Source: Augochlora pura (taxonomy: Eukaryota; Arthropoda; Insecta; Hymenoptera; Halictidae). Taken from it: a stretch of DNA of 64,000 nt. Below are positions 1 through 11,879 of this stretch, piece after piece. Within the stretch, counting starts at the first letter, position 1, and every line of letters begins with the position of its first letter. Below the pieces are notes generated by a model. That model saw only the letters and a list, made by a program, of their open reading frames with translations, had not been told where the DNA came from and ran no database searches. A program made the translations under genes and the position numbers. The stretch covers positions 14,666,545 to 14,730,544 of the forward strand of contig NC_135775.1 in the NCBI RefSeq assembly GCF_028453695.1, read 5' to 3'.

Positions 1-1479
1 TATAAAGTTATGTACAATATAAACTTTAAGAAGACTTCTATGAAAATGTTAAGAACTGTTAATAGCTGCTGCTACGTGCAGTGTCCAATTCAACGTGTAC
101 TTTAACAGATTGCAATACTAGAACCTTCTGTGGCCGACTCAGTGTCTACAACTTTCAAAGAATTTTCATACATTTCCGATAAACTGCTAACGAAACATTT
201 TCAACAAAAGTTCACAAGTATTTATTTTTCCAGCAATTTTCATATATGAAATTTCAGAAATCAAATTTTCGTCATAGTTAATTGAAGTCATTTTGATATT
301 CTTTGATATTTATATAATTTATATTAATCTTAATATATATTTTTGACTCGATGATATTATGACTGGTGGCAAGACGAATAGAACGACCCACTAAACTATG
401 CCTTTAAGCCTCGAAAAAATGATAAAATAATTTTGGACACGATAAACGGGTCTCCGAACCGCTGCACGGTGGTCAGATTCGCGGAGAAAAATCCGTTTCC
501 GCGGAAATTCCGTCGTGTCGCAGGACCGAGGGCAAGGAAAGCGAAGAATTTCCACGGAGCACTCTCTCTAATGAAAAACCTTTTGAAATACCAAAGAAGC
601 CTCCTCTCCTCTATCGCTCCCTCCCTCTCTACGGTCGCTCCTATCCCCAACCAGATGGCACGGCCTTCGAAATCACGGTGAAATACGGGGAAAAATATTT
701 TGGAGAGGAACGCGCCGAAATTATTTGCGAGACCGGCTCGACCAGTGGCCTAATAGCTGCCCGGTGACATAACGACCTTGCCAGCGGTGCATCTGATTTG
801 AATACCGTGCCTCGTCCCGTTCCGGGACCTTTCTGGTCTGGGACAATGGTCGCCCGAGGCGTCTGCTCATCGACCAAAATGCTTTGCCCTCGAAAACAGA
901 AAAACACGGGGAATCCACCGGCTCTTTCTTCTCGCCGATTATGTTTGACCGAGGCAACGTGAACGGTATACTCTATGTCGTTAGTTCTCTTTGACTTTCC
1001 TCGAGGTGTCGCTTTATCCTGTGTCTTGACTTTGAAATGCGTGTTAAACACCAGAACTACCGGGCACTCGCGAGGGGATTCTCGTTTAACAACGTGAAAA
1101 TTCATTGCTTTCCTTTTATTTCTTTATACGGAACTAAATGTTACATTGAACGGAAATGTTTAAACTGCACGAAATTTCATCGAATTTTTCTTACTTCTTA
1201 TTAAACAGTGATTCAGTCTTATGCTGGTTTTTAAAAAATTTCTTAAACTTAGATATTTTTAAATGGTAGTTAAATTAGATTAAATTAAATGAAAAATTTG
1301 ACAAACTTAACGAAGTTTCGAAAAACAGCGTCTCTAATCAAATTTTATTCTTTTCTCATTATACAATTTTAGCTTAAAAGAGTTGTTGAAAAGTATTATA
1401 AGCGAAAAATAAAATCTAATCTTAGGTTCGATCTCTGGGCGAGTTTGTAGCGAACAAAACAAGCTTTGTTTCGAATCAA
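1..1479. other. Non-coding region, no gene recognised
   Basis: The first 360 bases are AT-rich with no recognisable feature. A GC-richer patch at about 390-1110 has overlapping open frames on both strands (396-650 minus, 433-681 plus, 641-1105 minus). None resembles a known family, and open frames on both strands of the same DNA argue for chance. AT-rich DNA resumes to 1479. Confidence 0.5.
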
Positions 1480-1893
1480 TTAGTCGACTAGTTTCTGAGT
1501 TATCCCACCTGTCAATTTAAGAAATGCGTTTAAAGTTTTTGGTAAGATTTCAAAAATTACGGTTGAAAAATTTTGGACTCGTTGTATTGTTGATTTTAAC
1601 AAAATAAATGGATATTTTCGAATCGCTACGCAAGAATCCACTCTTAACGCGATTAATGTACATTGTTCTATAACCCTATTAAAATTACACTTTACAAAAT
1701 TACAGTGTTTTATAACATCAGTCATTCCGACTGGTTTGGTCAGTTCTAGTTTTAACGACGACCGACAATTATTAAAACATTGACTACTTGAGACATATGA
1801 GTGACAATAATATTGCACTTGTTTCCAATTTTTATTCTCTTCTCTTATTAAAACCTTAGCCGAAGGTTTATTTTTGCAATATCTTGATACCAA
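1480..1893 (-). other. Unrecognised 137-codon open frame in AT-rich DNA
   Basis: A 137-codon ATG-initiated frame sits in AT-rich surroundings, where chance frames this long are less common than in the GC-rich islands. The product is rich in Lys, Asn, Ile and Leu, with several Cys residues, and I see no signal peptide, membrane segment or known motif. It could be a fragment of an old mobile element or chance. I do not recognise it and infer no function. Confidence 0.12.
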
Positions 1894-3056
1894 AACATTT
1901 TATTACTTAGGTTCACCATTCAAGTCCTCTAATAGGTGATAACATATTTAAATAAATTTTATTACAAATAATGTTCTCCCGAGCTTACGCTGGATGCTCA
2001 AGAGCATTTAAATAGTACAATAATTAAATACAACTTTTAAAAATATTCTTTAAAAAAACTTTCTTTAAAAACTACCTTTAGGATATATTAGTTACAAGGT
2101 TAGTAAATATGTGTAAATATATATTTTAGTAAATATTTTTTTTTTTAATTTTCCTATGTACTCCTTTTTCATTTCCGAACGAGAAAACCGCCGGTATTAG
2201 AGTAAGCCTACAGGGAATAATATGCGGTCATTTAAGCGTTAATCGTTTCGTTGAAACCGTAAAGCTCTTGTCCTTAAAATGCTGCATTGACGTCAGGGTT
2301 TAGAGCCGTTGCATAATGGATCCTAAATCTTACGTTTTACTATTATCTTTCTGATAATAAATTGTAAAGATACTTTTACAAAGAGTTCATTCGTTATTTT
2401 TTGTTTATTATTTAACAGTGCTTTGCGTAAAAGAGTTCCAGCAGTTCTTTAAGTGATTGCATTTTCCACAACTCTTAATTCATTCTCCATTATCAACGAA
2501 TTAACTTTTCTGACGCACGCCGTGTTCTGCTTTCGACGGCTCATATTATGATAGAAATGATTAAAAATGTAAATAATCGTGTTTTTGTCATTTTTTTTAC
2601 GTAACATAAAATAGTTGCTTTTAGTGCTGCGTAAAACTAGTACCAGGCGAATAAATCTTGTCCATAACTCGGTTTGCGAAGCGATTTAGAATGCGTGTTA
2701 ATTTGCGAAGTATTTTTGAGTAATCGCGCATGCGCAGCAGCGCTTGTAAAGCAAGCCGTTTTATTTGAAATTATTGAAAGTGTAGAGTTTTCATTAGTTG
2801 GCACGATCGAGTAGAGTCCGTTAGCGCGCTTTTAAATTTTATTGTAATTTACGCGTCTGGCCGTCGCCGTTGAAAGACGTTTAATAGTGTCTCTTAATGC
2901 TTTCCTGAAAGCGTAGTCATTTTTCTGTAAAGCGTCGCAAGAAGCATAATTAATAGCCGACTGTGTGATCTCTGACACAGCGTTCGATACCGCGAGTCTG
3001 TGACAAGCATAGCTGACAAGTTGAAACTTTGAATATTCATCTGAACCTGATGCAAA
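1894..3056. other. Non-coding, AT-rich, no gene recognised
   Basis: AT-rich DNA with short A and T runs, changing to a GC-richer patch from about 2640. A minus-strand open frame of 81 codons at 2832-3077 has an Ala/Ser-rich, unfamiliar product. I see no splice-flanked exon or repeat end. Confidence 0.4.
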
Positions 3057-3102
3057 GATCGACGAGTTCAATCGCAATCGATCGACGAGTTCAATCGCAA
3101 TC
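3057..3102. repeat. Tandem duplication, 23-bp unit, two copies
   Basis: A 23-base unit beginning GATCGACGAGTTCAATCG occurs at 3057-3079 and is repeated exactly at 3080-3102. It is followed by a short GATCGCCGAA-type repeat to about 3120. This looks like a minor replication-slippage minisatellite. Confidence 0.9.
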
Positions 3103-5949
3103 GATCGCCGAAGATCGCCGATAAATTCCGCGACGGTGCCGTTCTAAAACGATTACACCTCTCCGCAGTTATGGCTCGTATATTTTTCGATCCGCGAAAT
3201 CATGGTTTCCGCACGTACGGACGTTTCCGAAACGAAATTCCCAATAATACTGGCGTCGTTCGAATTACTCTCGATCCGCTGGGCAATCGAATCGCGACGA
3301 ATCGATCATCCCCGTTTGCCAGCGATATTCCGTAACACGGCATTAGCATAATTTCCTCCTCGGACCAGGAACTGCCGCTGTTCACGGCCTGTCTTGTTCG
3401 TTCTCCACGCGGAATTAGACGCGTTTTTGCCGGCTCTTATCGCCGAAACGACGCGACGACTCGGCCGGCACGAGACGACGACGGTGCATCGCCAGGCAGC
3501 CCAGTCGAATGCAAAGTGGCGGCTGGATCCTTGATCCTTCCGACTCGGTGACGTCAGGATCGCTCGCGCGACAACAATCGATCGCATATTCATGAATCCG
3601 TGGAGAGCAACGCAGGCCACGGTGTCGCGTTCACCGCGATTACGACAGCGATCTTAATGGCCCGAATGAGAGTCGCGTAATGATAACAGGTGAACAGATT
3701 TTATTATTCCATTCTATCCCGAGAAGACAGTTTTTTTTCCTCTCGCTTGCTCTATCTCTCTTTTCATCTCCCTCTTTCTGCTCTCTCTCTCTCTCTCTCT
3801 CCTCTCTCGTTTTTTTAGCTATGCTATCTCGTTGAATATTTAACGAACGTTCACGGCGATCGGTTACCTGCGAATCGTGCTTACATGTTTCTCATCTGAA
3901 AATTAACTGTTTTGCAAGCTCTCGATTTCAATCGGTAATTAATTGTCGGAATTGTTTGCAAGTAATCGGAGATCATATTTGATCTCCAAATCGATTGTTC
4001 TCCTTGTATGCATCATCGAAACTTTTAAGGAATCGCATAATATTTTATTCTGTAAAACATCGCACAACATGTTGATCTCAAAAGCGTATTAATAGAACGA
4101 TTAATCGTGCTATCTCTGTACACGCAACAATAAATAGAATTTAAAAGGCTTTGAAAGTCTGAAACCATAGTTACACCATATCATACAATCGTCATTTTAC
4201 TAATCTGTGTAAGGTAACGTTTTATTTTGTATAATTTCTATTTCATTTCTCGTTCCTTCGGTACTAACAGTTTTGCCCGTGAACGAGCGAATGAATAAAT
4301 TATTAGCATAATCGATATTATGCTACATAAGACAGGCAAAGCAAGCGGCGAATTTCTAGATTTATTTCTTCGATTCTAAAGTCGAGACGGAATTCCCGAG
4401 TGTCGAGAGAATCTCCCCACGAAAGAGGCGACAGCCTCGTCGAATTCCGGCTCGTTTCGACGCAGCTGGTAAACAATTATAAACATGTGTCACAATGGAG
4501 ACAATTGCCGCGCTCCCACGGCCATTAGCCGCGTTTCCCGCGAGCCGGAGTTCCGCAAAAGGGCCCGCGCGTTTTTGCGATCTCATTTAGTGAAATTTCA
4601 CTGTCGGTGTCGTCCTCGTACTCTCCAATTTTATTTCGCGCTAATACCTCATGCCTTCCCAATTCTACCGATAACACCGGCAAGACAATATCGAGATAAG
4701 TTTTAATCACCGTTCGAAAAGAGACGCGCGATGGGCGACATTATTTTTGCTCACAGTGTATTTAATGGCTTCGTTGCCTGTCCGAAATTACTGGCTTTAT
4801 TACGGGCTTTATGGCTGGGTGCTCGCCAGCGTCTATATTACATCGAAAACACTCCTTCGATAAGAAAACCGCCGCACACGAAACCATCGCGTCTCCGTCA
4901 GTGTGAATACTTATTGCGAAGCGTTCCATATTTTCTGTCCGTGGAATCGTTTGAAACAGAAATTGCTTTGTGCTTCATCTACCTGCAAATGAATTCGTAA
5001 CGCGTACTCCAAACGGTTCTCTTTTCTTCTTTACTTTAGCGAATAAATAAATAAACAAGTAAGTATATAGGTGCGTAAATTATTACAGTGTCGCTGTATG
5101 AGCCTCATTTTTATATCGTCGATGCTGGAACGGTGACGAAATGAAACGGATTAGGTTGAGTGGACGTAATTAAAGTATCGAACTAGGGCGAGATTATAGA
5201 AAACTGGAAAACGAGAGAGTTGCTTAATCATGGCAGCAAATGAGCGGCGCCAGCTTTGGAAATCATAAAACGCGCGTTTCCCGGTTCCTTTCGATTTCTT
5301 TGGGATCGCTCGGAAAGAAAATCGTGACGGCCGACGATCCGTGCGCGGCTGGAACGATCCATGAAATCGTCGGAAATTAGCGGCACAACAATTTCGTACG
5401 TAATTCGAATTTTCTGCCCCTCCTCGTTCCCAGGTGTTCACCGAGCGATTCTTGTTCTCGTAATTACGAGTTCGCGGCATTGTTCGCCCGAGGACACGGC
5501 ACACGTTCGGGTTATATGGAGATACGCCTGCTTTATTACTTTCTTTCAAAATAACAGGTTTTCTTTACTTTCTAGCCTTTCATTTGTGTTTATGTGTCCG
5601 GGGCAATTATAATTAAAGCTTACTGAAGCATATATTTTCTCTATTATTTTTTTTTTTTTTATTTCTTGTTATTTCTTTCTCATTTTTTCCAACTATTATA
5701 TATTAAACGTGGCCATTAATTAACAAACACTCCTCATTTAAGCTCATTAAGTAAACAACCAGTTAGCGATTGTATTTTTCTTTGCAGAGAATGTGTAAGT
5801 TAATAGATCCTACTGAACAAAACCGCAAATTATCGCATCTAATCTTAATTATATGCTGCCGATTACATTGCAATACATAGTTCAATTGTTTGAGACACAA
5901 GATTTCAGGGAACAAATAAATCCATGAGGCACATGAATTTTACTGTGTT
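3103..5949. other. Non-coding region with a CT microsatellite, no gene recognised
   Basis: The GC-richer segment 3103-3660 has a minus-strand 104-codon frame (3306-3620) with no recognisable domain. A pyrimidine tract at 3731-3814 includes a (CT)n core at 3781-3801. AT-rich DNA follows, with further short frames near 4362-4710 and 5151-5612 that overlap on both strands and look like chance. Confidence 0.4.
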
Positions 5950-6157
5950 TTAACACGCCGATATTCGCGATTTTTTCTGTGAGACGATGCCCGTAATTTT
6001 AAAAAATTATATAATTATGTTAATTGAATGTCTGTTTAAAATGTTGAGATAAAATAACATAAACCTATTTTGTGAAATATAAGCAAAACAAACAAATACA
6101 TGCCGCCTGACGTGACAGACACGTGTGACCCACCGGTGATAAACGCCAACGTGTTAA
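5950..6157. mobile_element. TTAA-flanked MITE, TTAACACG-type ends
   Basis: A 208-bp segment is bounded by TTAA at 5950-5953 and 6154-6157. Its left end reads TTAACACG, and the reverse complement of its right end reads TTAACACGTTGGCG. The right half contains GCCGCCTGA and CCACCGGTG blocks that recur in the same order before the right end of the element at 45280-45603, so the two belong to one family. TTAA target duplication is the hallmark of piggyBac-type transposition (family knowledge). No transposase is encoded. Confidence 0.65.
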
Positions 6158-7150
6158 ATGGAATACAATTGGTATATTTTTATTAACAAAGGAGTCACCG
6201 TGCCGCAACGAATTAAGACAATAATCATCTAGGGGAATAGAAAAGAAGCATTATTTTGCTATAAGGGATTCTGATAAATCTTTCTATTTTGGTGATTTAC
6301 TAAATCGGTGGCCCACTATGTAACATGCTTTCGCGAAAGCATTTATGGTAATTGTTATAGCAGAACGTACCCGCTACAACAAACAAGAATGTTTACCGCA
6401 TCGTGTTTTCTTTATAAAGTACGAATAAACATCAAAGTCAGCGTTTCGTTGCATTTGTAAAAAACTGGTTCGTTTTACGTTGACTTTGACATTAAAAATG
6501 CGGTACTTTACCTTTGAAGGAGCAGCAAAATTATTCACAATGGTATTATTTGTTTACTCATTTGTTTAAAATCACACTAAACAACACGCATTTCAGACAT
6601 TCTGAAAATAGAGCTTCGACCGCTTCTGTGCCACAAATAGACTCGATTTCGCACAGAAACTTTGACGCGTTTCAAAATCGGCGATCTATCTTTTCAATGG
6701 TTTTCGGTTCGCGTCGCAATTTGCGATTTAATTTGTTGCCGATCGATGACGTTGATAAACTCGTGCACCGTTTATAACAGTGGCAGATACAATCGGTGCT
6801 CTTGTTCTTCTGCTCTTTGTTGATTTATTTCGCGAAGTTCTCGCCGTTCTTCCTTCTCCCTCCCTTCGTGAACTTTTTCCTATTTACTTCATCTTATCGG
6901 TCCGACTAGCGGACCAACTCCCATAAAACTTCCACGGAGTTACAACCATCTTCCAAACAAAATAAAAACTTTCGGGACCTGCGTTTGTCACAGCCCTGGT
7001 ACTTGTAACCTCCTTCAATCTCTCGGACGTTGACCATCGGACATTCGATATTACCGCGGTGGTGTAGGTGAAATAAGTGGGTATTACATTGGTACCTGTC
7101 CACGCTCTTCCCGATACGCGAAGCATTTGTTTAATGTTAGAATTTTTATA
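6158..7150. other. Non-coding region, no gene recognised
   Basis: AT-rich DNA with two frames that overlap on the minus strand at 6884-7126. The alternative readings are unfamiliar and unsupported. A plus-strand 87-codon frame at 6514-6777 also has no recognisable content. Confidence 0.35.
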
Positions 7151-7825
7151 TACAGCGACTCCGAAAAGTATTCAAACGCTAATATAATCTTGACTTCTAT
7201 GACATATTTAAATAAGTATACATTCAAAGGAAAAAGTCCTTTACGGTATATTAAAGTACAATATATAAATGTCAAAATACAATAAATTTTTGGCATAGTG
7301 TACATAGTTGAAAAAATATACAAGATAGTTAAGTTCAAAAGTTATAGAAATAAAGTTTTCTTAAATTCGTATAGCTAGTTTTATACCTGTACTGTTTAAG
7401 AATATATTTCAAGAAATTCGAAATTTTTTAAATTATCATTTATTTACAATCGCTGTTAATTTATGTCTCTATTTTGCACGATTTTGTAATATGTTTATAG
7501 GGCGTATTTTTTGTAGCAACTTGAATGACCAACTTCACTTTATGGAGATGAACAGTATATATATATTAGGAAATACATTATCTTCTGCAAATCTATCATT
7601 AACAATAGAGGTAGAAAGATAGTAATAAAAATTTTAAAAGTGGTTATTTTTATAGCTTTTGAACTTGACTTTATAAACCATCTATATACTTAGATAATGT
7701 GAAAATTCAATGTTTTTAATATTTTTTCAGTTATGTAAGTAATGTTTTATGCTAAATCGAAAGTTTGTTGTTTTTTGACATTTATATACTCTACTTATAT
7801 CTGACTACTTTTGGACGTCACTGTA
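7151..7825. mobile_element. Tc1/mariner-type non-autonomous element with long inverted repeats
   Basis: The left end begins TACAGCGACTCCGAAAAGTA. The reverse complement of the right end begins TACAGTGACGTCCAAAAGTA, giving a TA duplication and about 16/20 matches. Similarity continues inward: an ATATAAATGTCAAAA block at about 7262 matches the complement near 7775-7790, and AAGTTCAAAAGTTATA near 7331 matches the complement near 7655. The arms are therefore about 180-210 bp around a unique centre of about 280 bp. This layout fits a deleted Tc1-like element with long TIRs. No transposase remains. Confidence 0.75.
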
Positions 7826-8955
7826 GGTTAAATTTACATTCGAGTGCCTTCGTTTAAACGTATAGGATACTTTTTCTTCGAAGCACTGGTGGTCGATGTT
7901 CGTCATATAAAGGATCACCGCGATTAACTAGAACAAAGTAAACAATAAAGACAATTTCATTTTTAGTAAATATGGCTTTAGCTTTACAGTCGTAGTAGAA
8001 TCAAACCGACAAATATATTCGTTAAAATCAGCTAAATGATTAAAATTTCATTGCGAATTAATTACGTATTATAATGGCCGCAAATAGACACATCAAAGAG
8101 GTTGCAACAATTAACTGTTTGACGAGCAATTTCTATACAATAATAATAATAATAATAAGCTTTTCGATAATCGTAATTCGATTCACAGCGTGTTTAAACT
8201 CATTTTAATCGGACCAATCTCAGCTACCTACTGCAGTTGCAATAACAAACGTCAGACTAAAATTATAGAAAAAAACATTTTCTTTCTTACATGTTCCATT
8301 TCTCGCGTTTCAATCTAACCATATCTGTTTCGTGTAAATTTAACCGTGCGTATACGCATTATCCGCACTGATGCTAACGTCTCTTGGCTAACATTTGTAT
8401 TAATTAAGCTATCACCAAGTAAAAAATCACGAGAGTGTCACCAGAACAAGCAAGACGTTCTCGGAAGGCTGTTTACATGGTCCCTGACGAGCTGATGTGT
8501 CCTGATAAAAAAACGGGAAAACATTTGGCGGAAAAGAAGTGCCGGACACGACTGACATCCATCGAAAAGACCGTAATCATGCTAGGTCGTCTACCAGCTG
8601 TGTACAACGTGTACCTTCTATAACCGGACTCGCCGCAAAGTAAACGCTTACTAGTGAAAAAATATCGACTCATGCAAGTCTGGTTAACAGAAGTCAAGAC
8701 TCACAATAACCAGGTTTGCATCGAATCGATACATGCGCAGTAAACTCTAAAAATGTCTTGTCTATTTATATACTTGTTATTATTTATTGTTAACATTATT
8801 CATTTATCAGGAGAAGAATCCGTTAGGAAAACTATATAAAAAGATCACAGTTTAACATTCGGAGTCGAGAAGATAACACACACTTGACGCTCAAGAAAAA
8901 TAAAGACAAGGCAGAATGAAAATCGAACTGTTTACAGTATCCTAATGTATGCTAT
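7826..8955. other. Non-coding region, no gene recognised
   Basis: AT-rich sequence with a short (TAA)n run at 8139-8157. A 62-codon plus frame (8435-8623) and a 74-codon minus frame (8473-8697) overlap one another, and neither resembles a known family. Confidence 0.35.
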
Positions 8956-9145
8956 GAGATCAAGTAATGTATGACGTGTTTCAAGAGGACGAAGATTATT
9001 AACTTGAACATAAGGTGATTATAATTATAGTTATTAAAAGCCACTGACGACACACATGTATTATATAGCAAAAGTTGGTATTGAATTTTCTTGATCTGCT
9101 CACATTGATAGTCTTGATACGGTGACCAGATGAACAAGTAGTATC

Positions 9146-9391
9146 CTAACCCTTTCCATTCGGGACGACTCTAAGGCGCCATTCAAAATGATTATATTAT
9201 GTTTAATAATAATATGAATACCATCATATTTGTGTATATTTAAAGAATGTTAACAGTGTAACAATTATATTAGTTACAAACTCAACTTTTATACATACAA
9301 ACTGCATTAGGTTACATGAAATGAAAATATTGTAGGTCCGAGAAATCATTTTGGATTTTTAGTTAAAATGGCTCTGAGTATAAAGGGTTAA
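9146..9391. mobile_element. TTAA MITE, CCCTTTGCAYTCGG family, copy in composite 1
   Basis: The element is 246 bp. Its left end is CTAACCCTTTCCATTCGG, and the right end complements to TTAACCCTTTATACTCAG. It is the same length as its counterpart at 60738-60983, where the ends are better preserved. Terminal CCCTTTGCACTCGG next to TTAA resembles piggyBac-superfamily non-autonomous elements (family knowledge). It has no coding capacity. Confidence 0.75.
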
Positions 9392-9440
9392 ACGAGCCTG
9401 AACGAGAGAAATGTGTAGATATCTCATGGTTAAAACATTA

Positions 9441-9692
9441 TTAACCAGTTAGCTGTTGTAATCTCTTTGATAAACGTATGAGTTATAGTAATTATACTCT
9501 ACATGTTTGATTTTCATCAAACTTTATTTAAATACAACATTTTTATAAAATATACGATTATTTAATAAAAAATATTACAGTATATATCTATCTTAACTAG
9601 TTAGCTGTTTCTGACGAGTATACTCGTCACGAAGAAATGGTAACATTATGTATTATGACGAGTATACTCGTCAGAAACAGCTCACTTGTTAA
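9441..9692. mobile_element. TTAA MITE, CCAGTTAGCTGTT family, copy 1
   Basis: The 252-bp segment starts TTAACCAGTTAGCTGTT, and its right end complements to TTAACAAGTGAGCTGTT. A counterpart with a shortened right end lies at 61033-61255. The right 100 bp is a separate foldback (9593-9692), which may be a nested insertion or an internal duplication of the element end. Confidence 0.6.
9593..9692. repeat. 100-bp TTAA-bounded foldback with nested palindromes
   Basis: Left arm 9593-9629 and right arm 9656-9692 are inverted repeats of 37 nt with 35 matches, separated by 26 nt. The inner 27 nt of each arm (9603-9629 and 9656-9682) match perfectly. Each arm also contains the self-complementary 18-mer TGACGAGTATACTCGTCA, so the half-site TGACGAGTA is present four times. 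Both outer ends are TTAA. The structure could be a very small MITE or a snap-back rearrangement of the MITE B end. Confidence 0.85.
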
Positions 9693-9850
9693 CAATTCAT
9701 GATAATCTACTTAGTAAAGCCAAATATATAGCACAACGAAGTGACTACGTTACGAATGCATCTCGCGAAGGAAAGGTGAGATATGAACGTATCCCCCAAT
9801 CACAAATTTCGTTGATAGACGAGAGGATAACATTATCCGGCGTGTTAAAT

Positions 9851-11160
9851 GTTACTCTCTCATCGTCCTATATCTGTCACTCGCGACACCCTGTCGCAGC
9901 GCCTCGATTCACCGATAAATAGCGAAAGAACTGAGTAAATAGCTGTCGAAGTGGCAGCTAGAGAAAAGGAACGAGGGTACTCTTTTCAATGAGAAGGAAC
10001 TGAACGAGCAGAAAAAGAGAAGACAATAAAAATGCCGCGAGTGCGCGCCGAAAGTTTCTTTTTCGCGTAGCGGTAGAAGAAAGGGAAAGACGGTGGGCGT
10101 CGCGACTGAATGAGCCCGCGACAAAGGGGAACGCCGTGCAGAAAGAAGCGGAAAGAAAAAGACGGTCTTCGCGTGGCGGGGGTAAAAAGGAGAAGCGATG
10201 AGGAACGTGATGAGGAGAGGAGAGGAGCGGGGCAGAGAGCGGCGAGGAGAGGCGCCGAAACGGTCTCTGCCGCGATAATTCCATTAAAGTTACACGTCGC
10301 GTAGAACGCCGCGGGCGCTGCCTGACGTCATGCCACTCGTTAATGATCCCGGCGAGATGAAAACGCGCGACGGAATTAACGCGAGCAACGATCGTCACGG
10401 GCGACGCGTTCCCGCGAGGAACTGTCGGAACGCTGCTTCTTGCCCTGCGCGCATCCGATCATTCGCAATTAATCAGAATCGCGACATCCCGTTCGAGCGC
10501 CGACGAAGAAAGTCTCGAATTCATCAGCCTCGAGAAAATTAATCCAATATATTATGTAAAGAAGCATCCGGAAACTGTAAATACGAAAATATTTGAATAC
10601 ATTTTAACGCTATGCCGGCCGGTGTCACCGCAGTGATGAAACGCGCAAATATATAAGACAAACATATTTTACATTTATTTACATACGTATATCGTCGAAA
10701 TTTCATGAAAATAGATGGACTGGATTGAAAACTCGTGAGAATTACCAATGAGATTAGTGAAACTTGACAATTTATAATTTCCCAATAAAGGCGGCAAGTG
10801 GAAGTACATACACTGAATCAGTGCTACCGGCGCCAAGCGAAGAAATTTTCGCGTGACGCGCGGACGACAAAGTGTTATTACGGAAACAATTTAAAAGCAT
10901 TGGATCAAATGACTTGATTTATTTAATATTAAAGGGTCACTAAGCAATCACAAAAACTTGTGAACAATAATAAAATTCGTTTGAGATTCTTATTTCTTAA
11001 TGTTTTGTTTGTCTTAAGTTTTATCTACTTTTCTCTAGTCTACTGAATATACTGGCAAAGATGTACAAGTATTCATGATACCAACTTACGAAACAATCTA
11101 ATATACATTACGTAGAAATAGTGCCCGGAATCCACAAATGAAACATAAATTACTTATTTA
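9851..11160. other. GC-rich patch then AT-rich DNA, no gene recognised
   Basis: The segment 9950-10550 is purine-rich, CpG-rich and GC-rich, with overlapping frames on both strands (9909-10124 and 9958-10398 minus, 10110-10304 plus). These are low-complexity Arg/Ser/Phe-rich readings and look like chance. AT-rich unannotated sequence follows. Confidence 0.4.
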
Positions 11161-11421
11161 TTTATTAAAATTGTCTGTCTCGTCATCGAAGTGGTTCTTA
11201 TGCGAGGCAATACGCATACGCTAACGCTTCTTCCAGTCTTCAAAACATTTTTCAAACGCTGAAGGTGATACAGCCTTCAACTCCTTCTGGGAATTCTCTT
11301 TTATGACTTCAATCGACTCAAAACGCCTTCTCCGAAGTGGTAATTTGAGTTTACGAAATAGGAAGAAGTCGCACAGGGTCGTATCTGAGGAATAGTTTTT
11401 CGACAAAAATTCGCGAATCAT
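11161..11421 (-). pseudogene. mariner transposase remnant, C-terminal part
   Basis: Read on the minus strand from 11421, the frame gives a REFLSKN segment, then CDFFLFRKLKLPLRRRRF, ESIEVIKENSQKELKAVS and FEKCFEDWKKR. This is the characteristic C-terminal stretch of mariner (DD34D) transposases, which cut and paste DNA at TA sites. After a TAG at 11221-11223 the same frame continues as RMRIASHKNHFDDETDNFN, matching the usual 'ASxGDYFEGD' tail, so this stop is internal to the old gene. The normally preceding 'PPYSPDLAP' segment is missing through a deletion between SKN and CDFF. A full enzyme is about 345 residues; only about the last 85 remain, with no catalytic residues before the deletion recognised. 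It is dead. Confidence 0.9.
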
Positions 11422-11689
11422 AATCCACGTATCTGATGAAGTACTATCCTAGTTCAAAATCCAAGAATTGTCTATGCGCGATTCTAGCCGCTTCCGACAA
11501 ATATTTTTACGAAAATACAATCCTTTAACATAATAGTTCCTCCTTCAGCGCATTCGATCACCCCCCATTATTGAATCTTCACATTCGTATGTATTTTAAC
11601 CCTTTGCGCTTGTGTAGTGAGTCCGAAGTATCACCAAAAATTGTTACATCGCGTTCCAAAATAATTGTACATTGAGAATTTGTTTATAT
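11422..11689. other. Short interval with possible isolated MITE end
   Basis: A TTAACCCTTTGCGCTTG sequence at 11596 resembles the end of the CCCTTTGCAYTCGG MITE family, but no matching right end was found nearby. It is probably a truncated copy. Confidence 0.3.
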
Positions 11690-11801
11690 CTAACACGTTC
11701 AGCGCCGACAATCAGTCACTAAAATTCCCAGATGGTTAAAGCAATTTACTCTCTTTCACAATCGAAATATTCTAGTCAAATTCAGTTCGTCAACGTGTTA
11801 A
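11690..11801. mobile_element. Short TTAA MITE, TTAACACGTT-type ends
   Basis: The left end is CTAACACGTTCAGCGCCGAC, and the right end complements to TTAACACGTTGACGAACTG. The left 50 bases align with the starts of the elements at 17486 and 58386 (shared 'CAGCGYCGA' and 'AAATTCYC' blocks). At 112 bp it is an internally deleted copy. Confidence 0.6.
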
Positions 11802-11879
11802 AGAAGTGTTAAAAATTTGTCTGTACCATAAGACACAAGACACAATGTGGTATAAATAAAATGCAATAAGTTATATCAA

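Larger units (their letters stand above)
8956..9850. repeat. Composite dispersed repeat, copy 1
   Basis: This block aligns in the same orientation and order with 60541-61408. Matches include GAGATCAAGTA at the left edge, TCTTGATCTGCT and GGTGACCAGATGA near 9100, GATAAACGTATGAG near 9470, and TCTCGCGAAGGAAAGG near 9761. It consists of a piece of a non-LTR reverse-transcriptase region (8956-9145, minus sense, recognised by alignment to copy 2), MITE A, a short spacer, MITE B and a tail. Small indels and many substitutions separate the copies, so the duplication is old. Confidence 0.85.

Noticed and set aside
8952..9137. 61-codon minus frame
   Set aside because: It is a reading of the decayed LINE piece of the composite repeat and not an independent gene.
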